DNA of 64,000 bases from Stentor roeselii (taxonomy: Eukaryota; Ciliophora; Heterotrichea; Heterotrichida; Stentoridae). A program made the translations under genes and the position numbers. Below, piece after piece: positions 24,914 through 36,200 of this stretch. Where the stretch lies: NCBI GenBank assembly GCA_006503475.1, contig RSEH01000105.1, positions 86,165-150,164 of the forward strand, given 5' to 3'. The notes beneath the pieces are model-generated. The model did no database searches and had not been told where the DNA came from. It saw only the letters and a program-made list of their open reading frames with translations. The first letter of the stretch is position 1. The number at the start of each line of letters is the position of its first letter.

Positions 24914-25939
24914 ATGGGAATTTCACACAACCTTCCTCCCAGCCAAGACCTGAAGTTTTTAACGAACTGTAGACAATAAACAGGGACTTTATCTGAAATT
25001 TCAACGATTCTTAAAGGATTCAGCAGGTCTCAACAGAAGTTTTTCATGAGTTTTAAAACTTTTAAAAGTTTTTGCAGAGGGTCAAAGCTTGAAAGTCAGA
25101 CTGAGAAAACTTTTCAAGTTTTTCGAAGAGGAATTCAAGAGAAAATCGGAATTTATGAACTTTTGGCTGGAATTATCTTGTTTTCTGCACTTTCTTGGCA
25201 ACAGAAGGTCAGTCTTGGATTCAATTTGTTTGACTTTAACAATGATGGATGTTTGAATAAGGATGAACTTCAAATGCTTGTTTCGATTTACTCAGGGTCT
25301 ATTTTTACCTTGACTAAGTTTGTGATTGAACCGCAAGATTTGTTTTTTGAACTTGGGAAAAGTGAGGAGAACTTTGTTACTTTAAATGAGTGAGAAGTAA
25401 TTAGGCTATTAGCTTACCTCGCCAGCGACTCTTACTTTGTCTCATTTTTAACCAACTCTCAACCTCTTCCTCCTCTAACCAGAAGTGTGACCCCAGTAAA
25501 AATGCCAAAATTTCACTTAAAAAAACTAACTCCAGTCCTTTCCCACCGTCCAGAGCACAACTTTGTAGAACTTCCTTCAGGAAAATTCAGTAAGTTCCTT
25601 GCAATCAGCTTAAAAACAGTTTTCAACGCAGTTTGTTTCGAAGAAGATTCAGAAAAAAAGGCACTTCCACTAGTTCTAGGCCAAAACATGTCAAAAATAT
25701 CAGAGCTAAGTAAATTTTCTGAAATTTTAGAAGATGTGGGAATCCTTCACGACAAAATTACTTTCAAACAAGTTATTGAGCTTCTTTGCAGTGATGCGAA
25801 GGAAGAGCAGATTCAAGTCATTTTAGACTGGACTCAAAGTTGGGAAGAAGGAAGATTCATGAAAACGACTTGGAGGAAAAATAAAAGCTGCTCTAAAGGT
25901 CTTTCAAGTAACTTAAGCGAAAAAAGAAGAACGAAATAA
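24914..25939 (+). CDS. EF-hand protein with probable N-myristoylation, 331 aa, three exons
   Basis: Exons are 24914-24968, 24984-25389 and 25405-25939; the joined length of 996 nt is an exact multiple of three. The protein begins MGISHNLPPSQDLKFLTNWT, with Gly2 and a Ser at position 4 fitting N-myristoylation, as in calcineurin B and recoverin-type sensors. A canonical EF-hand loop DFNNDGCLNKDE starts at residue 102, with D1, N3, D5, N9 and E12 for calcium. The helix pairs around it resemble calcineurin B-like or KChIP-like proteins. The C-terminal ~150 residues are less clear (FVELPSGKFSKFLAISLKTV). Exon 1 was inferred from the frame, the 15-nt intron and the upstream ATG; a start at the internal ATG 25046 cannot be excluded. 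Confidence 0.78.
24969..24983 (+). other. 15-nt intron (phase 1) near the start of the EF-hand gene
   Basis: GTAGACAATAAACAG, A at position 10, in-frame TAA if retained. It connects an ATG-led 55-nt exon to the open frame upstream of 25046. Confidence 0.75.
25390..25404 (+). other. 15-nt intron (phase 2) of the EF-hand gene
   Basis: GTGAGAAGTAATTAG, A at position 10. The only one here starting GTG; retained, it gives an in-frame TGA. Confidence 0.85.
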
Positions 25940-25965
25940 TCTTTAAATTTTAACACTTTATAAAA

Positions 25966-26904
25966 ATGTATTATCAGCCTCTTGAGATTAAAGTTTTTTT
26001 TGAAAAAGTTGAATATCTAGTCAAAATCGACCCTAGTAAAGAAATTAAAGATCTGAAAGTCTTAATTAAAGAGTCTACTAAAGTCAGAGAAGACCTTCAG
26101 TGTCTTGTTGTTGAATCTCATCTATTAAAAGAGGACAATGACCTAATCAAAAACGTCTTTCGTACAACTCAAAGGGTAAAACTCTATCTCATCGGCAAGA
26201 CTCTCAGAAATTTTCTTTCTTCTCATCAACAATTCACAGAAAGTCAGATTTTGCATGACTTGGAAATCGACCAAAAGCTTTCCTATTCAGATGAGCCTTT
26301 TGAAGACGGTTCTTACATGATAGTCAAAGAAATAATAAAAGACGGGTCTTGTCTTTACTCTGCAATTAACTATGCAATGTATCAAGAAGAAGGAAATGGT
26401 TTTGCCCTTCGAGAGCTGGTTCATGATTTACTACAAACTGAAGAATACACAGATTTTAAGAACTGTATTGACCAGCCAATTGAAGAATATTTTCGAAATC
26501 TTATAGTCGACCTGGTCTGGGGTGGGGAGCTCGAAATTTCTATTCTAGCAAAATATTTCAAAACTCAGATTCATGTGATTTATATGAAAGAGTTAAATTT
26601 CCACAGTTATGGACCTGAAAATTCTTTCAGGGCGATTTTCTTGCTTTACACTGGATCACATTATAACCTTATTGTTCGCAACTTCTTGGATGGGGAAAAA
26701 GATATGGATGTCACTTTATTTCAGATTGGATCGAGAAATAATCAAGATAAGGCGGCTAGTGCTGCTCAGAACTTTACTCTTAAATGTGAATATGAAGAAT
26801 TTGTTGAATTTTTTTGTGATACTTGTAAGAGAAGTTTTCAAGGGAAGAGCTTGTCGAGTCTTCATCATCAGGAAACAGGGCACAATGTTATTTCGAAGTG
26901 TTAA
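25966..26904 (+). CDS. OTU1/YOD1-type deubiquitinase
   Basis: 312 residues with the OTU1 domain order. Residues 1-75 form an N-terminal ubiquitin-like/UBX-like region. The OTU domain follows, with IIKDGSCLYSAINYA (Asp126, catalytic Cys129), EYFRNLIVDLVWGGELEISI, and the catalytic-His block LYTGSHYNLI (His232). The C-terminal C2H2 zinc finger is CDTCKRSF (from ~285), then SLHHQETGH, as in YOD1. In yeast and animals this enzyme trims ubiquitin chains on p97/Cdc48 clients, for instance in ERAD. The length and all three parts fit, so I consider the assignment firm. Only 8 nt separate its stop from the next ATG. Confidence 0.92.
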   Translation: MYYQPLEIKVFFEKVEYLVKIDPSKEIKDLKVLIKESTKVREDLQCLVVESHLLKEDNDLIKNVFRTTQRVKLYLIGKTLRNFLSSHQQFTESQILHDLEIDQKLSYSDEPFEDGSYMIVKEIIKDGSCLYSAINYAMYQEEGNGFALRELVHDLLQTEEYTDFKNCIDQPIEEYFRNLIVDLVWGGELEISILAKYFKTQIHVIYMKELNFHSYGPENSFRAIFLLYTGSHYNLIVRNFLDGEKDMDVTLFQIGSRNNQDKAASAAQNFTLKCEYEEFVEFFCDTCKRSFQGKSLSSLHHQETGHNVISKC

Positions 26905-26912
26905 TAATAAAT

Positions 26913-27230
26913 ATGAGAGAACCACAGGTTGATCAAGGCGGGTTGGAAATAGATGATGTTCATGTTAATGTTGATAATGAAAGACTTAGATTTCCGGTGA
27001 AGACTCTTGTGTTTAGTGTCGTTTTGTTTGTAACAGGAACAGCTCTTCTGATAGCTGGACTAGTTGAAGAATTTGCTGAAGATGACAAAAGTAAAGGAAT
27101 GGCTATGTGGATATTAGGATTAATCACATTTATTCCAGGAGCTTATTATAGTGTCTTATTCTGGAAGGCATACCGCGCAAAGTCAGCAAGTGAAAGAATG
27201 AACATTTTGAAAGAAATTCCTGATCTATAA
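26913..27230 (+). CDS. TMEM230/TMEM134-like two-pass membrane protein, 105 aa
   Basis: Two hydrophobic segments: TLVFSVVLFVTGTALLIAGL (from ~residue 30) and MWILGLITFIPGAYYSVLFW (from ~65), then a short basic tail. The second segment with FIPG.Y and the following W.AYR matches TMEM230/TMEM134 (DUF872), implicated in vesicle traffic. The open frame extends upstream to 26898 inside the OTU gene, but the first ATG is at 26913 (AAATATGAGAG), which I chose as the start. Confidence 0.82.
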   Translation: MREPQVDQGGLEIDDVHVNVDNERLRFPVKTLVFSVVLFVTGTALLIAGLVEEFAEDDKSKGMAMWILGLITFIPGAYYSVLFWKAYRAKSASERMNILKEIPDL

Positions 27231-27271
27231 CCAAAATAACCCCAAGAAAGAATTAAACCTAGCTAAAAAAC

Positions 27272-30200
27272 TTAATCCTTATCTTCTACCCTGACCTCAT
27301 CTTCTTCATCAAAATATCTTGCATAGTTATTCTTGAATATTTCTTGAACAATACTTTGAGATTGACTAGGAGGAGTATTTTCACTAAGTTCATTAAAACT
27401 AAGCGATCCTTCAGATATTCTTTCAGAAACATTATGTACATTATCAACAGGATCATCCTTTTCTTCTAATTGCTGCTCAATCGGGCTGTAAGGTGCTTGT
27501 CTCGTCAAGTTTTCCAGTCCATAAGATGAACTCAGTGTTCCCTGGAAGAGTTTTTCTGATTTTCCGAAATTTTCTGGTTTTGTGACGAGAGTCTCTGGAA
27601 CAACTGATGTCTTTGAAGTGGCTTCATTGCGAGAAGCTTGATAAGCCTTTACACAGCTGTAGACTACTACGATAAACTGACATAAAACTGATAGAGACAC
27701 AAGAGATATCGTAAAATATTGCAATGTGGAATTGGATTCTCCTGTTGGACTTAAAAGAAAAGAACCCATCAGAGATAAGATCATTATAAAGGTTATTTCA
27801 TTGAAAATGCACAGGCGATTTAAGAGATGCACTTGGAAAGGATTTATTTTCCATAGTCCAAAAGCTAAAATCATTGAAAAAATCACGGAAATCAAGACCT
27901 GAGCTTCTGGAATGTCTGAAAGGCCGTAAAATGTGAAGACCATTACAAGTCTTCTAAAGAAAAAGTAAGGATAATACAAAAGTTTCAACTTTCCCTTTTC
28001 ATACTCGAACTCAAAAAACAACGAAGCATATTTATCATATTTTTTCCTGACAAAATCAAAAAGTTTTTCCTGTTTTTTAATCAAAAAGTAACTCGAAAGT
28101 ACGAAAGTCAAAAAAGAAACAATCTAATTTTTTATTACCAAAAAGAAAACCCCACAAAAAGAGTTAAAACTTGCAAGGGTTGACTTATTTGAAAGCTGTA
28201 TAAGTTTTACATGATTAGCTGAAATAACAGAAGGAATGACGATATCAAAATACCCCAAAATCAAAAACCTCATCATTGAATTACCCCACAAGTCTTTTGA
28301 GACTTTCACTGCAAAGTACTTCAAGTCTTTATTAAAGAAAAAGATTCCAAGAGTCACAAAGAAAAGAATACAAGAAAGCAGCAGAAAAGCAAAGAAAAGT
28401 TCTCCGGTGTTTGTCAGGAAGTAGCTTGTTTTATACCCGAAGATGAGAAAAGGTTCTTCTACTGAAAAGTCGCGTTGGTTGAGGGATGATGAAGATTTGT
28501 AGATGTTTGGAAAGATGCCAACTGGCCGAAGGACTAGCAGATAATTGTAAAGAGTTGGAGGGATCTCGATGTTCATTAGAAGAGAGTAAGACATCAGCTG
28601 GATATGGGTTATCGCAATCCAAACTGAACCTGTATTTCCTTTATATACTATCAGAACCAGAAGAAGAACTGCTAGAATTGCGTAAATCACCTTCATAAAT
28701 GTTAAAGCCACTTCTTTCGCATCTTTAGCTTCTTGTTTAATCTCTAGATCAGCCTGATACTCACTTTCTTCCATGTAACTCGAGTCCTTTCCCTGTATTT
28801 TATTTTTAAAGTTGATAGTCGCTTTAGTTTTCCCTACATAAACAATAAAATCCTTTCCAAAATCCAAAACGTATTCCTTCTCACTAACCTGAACAACCTT
28901 AAACCTAACTTTTTTCCCATGAACATAAATAGCCAGGTCATCTTCATTGAAACTTGTATTCAAACTTTCAGAAAATATAAGTTTAACTCTGTTATTTTTC
29001 AAGACTTCAACACGAAGTTTCAATTCTTTTTTAATACAAGTTTCATTCAAGACTTCGAATCCAGTTTCACATTCAAGACACTCGATTTCAGTGCAGTTTA
29101 AACAATGATCACTACAGTTCGCGTACTCACATTGAAGAGGAGCTTTGCTGGTCATCTTGTAGTTGACTTTGCATGAACAAGCTGAAGGTGTAGTCGATAA
29201 GTCGATTTCTTCATCTGCGCATGAAAGACAGTCGTTTTCTTCTGGGCCTTCGCAGGTTTTGCATGAATTGTGACAGGAGATGCAGTGGCCTGATGGGAAA
29301 TAACCATCGTTGCATATGCATCGGCCTTTTTCTAGGTGACTGTTTTGGTCTTTGCATGCACTGCAGGTGTAGGAATACTTTTCCCAGCATTCTAAGCAAC
29401 TTTGATGACATTTTTTGCATTCGAGAGGACTTAGGTTAGATGTGTAGGTCCCTGAGGGGCAGGAACAACTACCTGGGATTTTTATTGTTATTGATGAGTT
29501 GCTGCAGGTTAAACACTCGCTTGATGTGGGACCTGAACATGTGCCACAGGATTTGTCGCATTTTATGCAAGTTGGGGAAAGCCAATAGTAACCTACCGGA
29601 CATTCACACATCAAAGAACTTCCTATAAAAGCCAAAGGATCTAAACATTCAAGACAATCAGTCGGCGAAGGACCCAAACAATACTTACAAGAATCATCAC
29701 AAGACCTACAAGATTTTTTCTCCAAATCATGAAAGTACTTCTCGGGGCAAGCACAACTCGCTTGAACTGTAGGAACCCCTCTAAGAATAGAGCAAACAGT
29801 GCAGTTCAAGGTCTCTCCGAATATCTGGCAAGTTTTGCAGTAAGTTCCACAAGTAGTATCAATAATTTTACATGAAATCGGGTCTGTTGTAACAGTTTTA
29901 AACCCAAATTTGCATTTGCATGAACTTCCTATTAAAGTCGTATTTGCATTCGAACAGGATAAACATGAATCTTTGCTTGAAGAGAAACAGTTCTGACAGT
30001 CTTGATGACATTTTAAGCACTTTCCGGAAAAAGTATCAAGAAAGTAACCTTGTTCACATTTACATCTACCAGATGTTAGATTTGCGTTTGGCCAACAAGA
30101 AGAGCAAAGATTTGATTGTCCCCCTGTGCAGGTTTTACAGGTTTTTTCACATTTTAAACAAGACATCTCTGGTGAGAAAATAGGGTAAAAAGTTTCAAGG

Positions 30201-33200
30201 CAATTGCAAGTGTTGTTGTCAAGTGCGGCATTTATGGTGCAAGAAGTGCAATTATCGAATGATTCGCCTGTGCAAGTCTTGCAAATCCCATGACAAGCCT
30301 TACAAGTCAAATTCTGTTCCGGCAGTGAATTCATAAAAAATCCCGGAAGACACCCACAAGTTCCATTATTCAATCCTGCATTAAACACACAAGAAAGACA
30401 CTCATAACTCTTCCCTCCGAAGCACTCAACACAATCTTTGCTACAAGAAACACACTCATAATTTTCCACGTCAACAACTGAAAGGACCTCTCCTGAAGAG
30501 CATCCACATTTCCCAGACCTCAAAATGAGTCCTGGTCTACAACTGAGACATTCAGAGTTGCTCTGACCAAAGCATGTTTTGCAGAAAATGCTGCAAGGTT
30601 TACATGAGTCAAAAAAATTCAACGGTTTCAAGCCATAAAAACCTTCAACACAGTCACATCCTTGAGATAAAGATGGACTTGAATTAGCCGAAAGACATGA
30701 AGTGCACTTTAAGGCTTCTGAGCAAGTCAAGCATTCAGGTTGACATTTTGAGCAGGAATTAGAAGAGGTTAGAAGACTGGTGCTGAAGTGTCCTGCGTTG
30801 CATACACAACCTTGGACTGAACTTGGTGATGCGTTTAAGGATTTGCAGGTTAGGCAAATTGAATCTTGATTGCAAGTTAAACATTCACTATGACATGCCT
30901 TACAAGATGATAAAGTTGTTAATAAGCCATCTGAAAAGTAACCATTTAAACAATAGCATCCAAAGTCAAAGGCTGGAAATGAATTGTTTGAAATGCAAGT
31001 CAGGCAAATATTAGCTTGGTTACAAGTCTGGCACTGAGGATTGCATTTAGAACAAGATGTTGAAGTGCTAAGAGGGTGATTCCCAAAGTACCCATCATCA
31101 CATCTGCACCCTGTAACTCCAGGAGATGAATTTTCAGCTTTACAAGATGTGCAAACATTAGCCTGAGTACATGAAAAGCAATCAATATGACAAGGAATAC
31201 ATGAATCATAACTGGTTAAAGGGGTTAAACTGTAAAATCCAACTTTACAAACGCATCCAGTGACTGATGGCTCTGAGTTACTAGCTTTACAAGTCTCACA
31301 AACAAGAGATTGACTACATGAAGAGCATTCTATATGGCAGGGCAAGCACGAGGAAGATGTGAGCAAAGGCTTGATTCCATAAAAGCCTTCATCACAAGTA
31401 CATCCTTTTGAAACATGTGGAGATGAATGCAAACTAATACAACTCAAACAAATATCAGCTTCTTTACAAGTTAAGCACTCTTCATTGCAAGGCTTACAAG
31501 AGTCTATTTCAATCAAAGGGCTGATTCCATAAAATCCAGAACTACAAGCACAACCAAGTGAACTCGGGTAAGAATTAATAGCTTTACATTCCGTGCACAT
31601 TGTGGAATTAGTACAAGAAATGCACTCTTGGTTGCATGATTTGCATGATGTGGCACTTATTAATGGAAATTCTCCAAAATATCCAATATCACAGTTGCAG
31701 CCTTGAGTTGAACCTGGATGAGCATTTAAGCTTATACAAGAAATACATTTACTTCCCTCAGAACATGAAAGACATTCAATGTAACAAGACCTGCAAGAGT
31801 TTGATGAGTTTAAAGGTTTAATTCCGTAAAACCCTTGATTGCAGAAGCATCCTTGAATATCATCAGGAGTTGCATTAAAACTTACACAAGTACTACAAAT
31901 ATCTTGTTTTTCACAAGTTTTACATTCAATGTAACAAGAAATGCAGGAATTTTGAAGTTTTAAAGGTTTATTCCCGAAGTACCCTTCAATGCATTCACAT
32001 CCTTCTAATGAAGCAGGTCTAGAGTAATCAGAAATACATTTCAAACATTTAAAAGACTCTGAACATGTTAGACACTCTTCGTTGCACGGTTGACATGATG
32101 AACTTGATGATAAAGGCTTGATGCCGAAGTACCCTTGGATGCATTCACAGCCAAATAAAGAATTTTTATAAGCAAAGTTACTCACACAGGCCTGGCAGTC
32201 ACCGTTTATGTCACATGATGAGCATTCTACTGAACAAGGATTGCAAGAATTTTTTAAAGAAAGAGGATGATGGCCGAAGTAACCAGTTTCACATTCACAT
32301 CCTGAAGATTGGCTCAATTTTGCATTTGCACTCATGCAGGTCAAGCATGTGTCGGCCTCTTGGCAAGTTTTACACTCGAAGTTGCATGCGATGCAAGAGG
32401 ATTGAAGGTTTAGAGGCTTTGAACCGTAGTAACCATCTCGGCAATTGCAGCCTTGAGAACTGTCTGGCAAGGCATTGAAACTTTTACATGTTAGACATTT
32501 TTGAATATCACTGCAGGTTGAACATTCTGAGTTGCAGCTGAGACAACTTGAAATAGTATTTAAAGGTTTAGTTCCAAAAAAACCATCCAAACATTTACAT
32601 CCTGTCGAGTCTGGTACTGAATTTTGACTTTTACATTCCAAACAAATGCTAGCTTGATTACATGATTTGCATTCTTCACTACAAGGTTTGCATGAATCAG
32701 TTGAATTCAAAGGCCCGTCTTGATAGAACCCTTCATCACATTTACACCCTGAGATTAAATCTGGTGAAGCGTTGCTAGTCTTACAGGAGATGCACTTGCT
32801 CGACTCTTGACATGAAGAACAATCCGAGTGGCACGGTTTGCAACTTGAAGTAAAAATCAAAGGCTTTTCCGGATAAAATCCATAAAGACATTTACACCCC
32901 ACAGTACTATCAGGACTTGCAAATTCACTAATACACGAGGTACAAATATCCTTAACTAAGCAAGTCCTACACTCTTCATGGCATAAACTACACGAATCTC
33001 TCTCAGTCAAACTTCCATTCTGATAAAATCCCTGCGAACATGAACACCCAGAGTCAGCATTCGGTTTCGCATGATTCGTTTTACAACTCAAACATTTTTC
33101 ACTATCACTACATGAAAGACACTGAGCATTACAAGGTTTGCACGAATCCGACAAGTTCAACGGATGGATTCCAAAAAATCCTTGATCACAGATGCATCCT

Positions 33201-36200
33201 TGCACAGGGTCAGGTGTTGAATTCAAAGAAACACATGATAAACAAGTCAAACTCGAATCACATTTCAAACATTCCGCATTGCAAGGCTGACACGAATGCA
33301 AATAAATCAAAGGATGAGTCCCGTAAAAGCCATCCAGACAGATGCACCCTGAGACTTGTGAAGGAATCGAGTTTAAACTGATGCAAGAGTCACAAATATC
33401 AGCTGCTGAACATGAAAGGCATTCTAATTGGCAAGCCTTGCAGGAATCTAAGTGAATTAAAGGCTTTGAGCCGTAAAAACCTTGGGAACAGTTGCAGCCG
33501 ATGATTGAGTCGTTGAAAGAGTTTTGAGTTTTGCAGGTTAAACATGTTTTAGGATTGTCGCAGGTTGAACATTCCTCGTTGCAAGGATTGCAGGAGTCTA
33601 TTGAAGTTAAAGGCTTTGTACCGTAGAAATTGGGTAAACAGTTGCAACCGAGTGAAGAGTCTACTAGTGCGTTCTGGCTTTTGCATGTTTCACATATGTT
33701 TCCTGTTGTGCATGTTTTACATTCGGAATGGCAACCTGCACAGGAGTATGTGGTGTTTAGTGGCTTTATACCGAAATAGCCAGAATTGCAGATACATCCA
33801 GAGGTTTGATCTATTGAGGAAAATAGGCTTTTACATACGGTGCACTTATCAGCTTCAACACATTGAAGACACTCAACATTACAACTCAAGCAAGAATCCT
33901 TCTGTATCAAACTAGAAACATTAAAAAATCCCTCCAAACATTCACATCCTCTAAAACCCGAAGGTTTTGAATAATCTGAAACACAAGTTAAGCACTGTTG
34001 CGAATTTTCACAAGTCAAACATTCAGGGTTGCAAGGCAAGCAAGATCCTCGGGTATTAATCCTAGTGCTATTATAAAACCCATCTTTGCATTTACACCCT
34101 TGATTTAAGTCAGGAAAAGCATTTTCATCAACACAAGTCTCACAAACATAATCTTGCTTACAAGTCCTGCATTCTTCATGACACATCTTACATGAAAACG
34201 CAAAATTCAAAGGAGTTATTCCCCAAAACCCATCATCACAAGCACATCCTTCTGAGAGTCCAGGTCTTGCATGTTCTGCTTTACAAGTCAAACATTTGAG
34301 TCCTTCAATGCAAGTCAAACATTCCACCTGGCATTGAGAACATGCAGGATTAACACCCAGGTCCCCTGTCAAATAAAATCCCTTCACACATTCACATCCT
34401 TCCAATAACGAAGGTGCCGAGTAGTCACTGACACAGATTAAACAACGACTTCCATCAGTGCAGGTCTTGCAATGACTATGACAAGATAAGCACGAGTCAA
34501 TATTGACTAAAGGCCGAAGAGGCCAAAACCCGTCTTCACATTCACATCCGAAATTACTTGAAACACGGGAATTCGCACTTTTGCAAGAAGTGCACAAATT
34601 CGAAGTAGAACAAGTCAAACATTCTTCATTACATGCGGCACATCCATCAGAAAAGCTCAGATCTTTAACTTGATAAAACCCGACATTACAAGTGCAGCCT
34701 TGAACCCCTGGACTCGAGTGAGTTGACTTGCAAGTCAAGCAAACTTCAGCTTTTTCACAAATCAAGCAGTGAGGATGGCAAATTTTGCAAGAGTCACTCG
34801 CGGTCAAAGGACCTTGAGGGTAAAATCCTGGATTGCATTGGCAGCCTTGAGTTAAATCCGGGATTGAATTGAGACTGAGGCATGTTTGGCATTTTGAGGA
34901 TTCTTGACAGGTTTCACATTCAACGTTGCAAGGCGAGCAGGACTCGGATGAGGACAGAGGATGAGTCCCGAAGAAGCCATTTTTGCATTTACAGCCTGAA
35001 ATTTGATCAATCATAGCGTTTTTACTTACACATGATAGACATTGAAGAGAATTACTGCATTCAAAACATTCTAAATTGCATTTTTTACAGGAATCTTTAG
35101 AAAGTAACTGAGATTCAGAATAAAAACCTGAGAGACATTTACATCCTAAGACTTTGTCAGGAAGAGAATTTTCAGAAATGCAGGTGGTGCAGATGTTGCT
35201 TTGGGTGCAGGTTAAACATTCAGAATAACAAGAAATGCAGGAGTTCAAATGATTTAAAGGCTTCAATCCGTAAAAACCTGCTTTACAGGCACATCCAATT
35301 GTGACTTGAGGACTTGAATTTTCACTGATGCACGAAAGGCAAACATCAGGAGAATCACAAGTAAGACATTCTTCTTGACAAGGTTTACAAGAATCAGGTG
35401 ATTCAAGAGGCCGCACTGGATAATACCCTGAATTGCAGAGGCACCCAGAAATTGCATCTGGAACTGAGTTAATCGATTTACAAGACAAGCATTTTAATGG
35501 GTCTTCACAGGTTTTACATTCTGAAGAACAGGCTTGACATGAATCAGGAAGTTTCAATGGTTTTGAACCGTAATAACCTGGATTGCAAATACAACCTCCT
35601 GATTCACTTGGAAAGGAATTCGATGATATGCATGAAAGACATAAAGAGGATTGGTTGCAGGAGGAGCATTCTTCGTTGCAGGGAAGACAACTGTCTACAC
35701 TGGTTAAGGGACTTGTTGAATAAAATCCGCTTTTGCATTTGCAACCGATTATAGCATCTGGATCAGCGTTTTCACTTATGCAAGTTAAACAGGTATCGGC
35801 TTTATTGCATGTTAGGCATTCTGGATTGCAAGACTTGCAGGAATCTTTTGATGTTAAGGATGAAATTGAGTAAAACTTTTGATTACATGAACATCCTAAA
35901 GTTGTACCCGGACTTGAATTCAATGCGATACATGAGGAACATATGTTTGGTTTGTTGCATGTGTTGCATTCTTGATAGCATTTTATGCATGATGTGGTAG
36001 ACGTTAAAGGATGCACTCCCCAATACCCATCATTACAAAAGCACCCTTGATTACTACTAGGAGTAGCATTCTCACTAATACAAGTACTACACTTCAAATC
36101 TTCAATACAACTCCTACATTCCTCATAGCACCTCTTACAATCATTTTCATTTACCAAAGGTCTCAAGCCATAAAATCCCAAATCACAATAACACCCTAAA

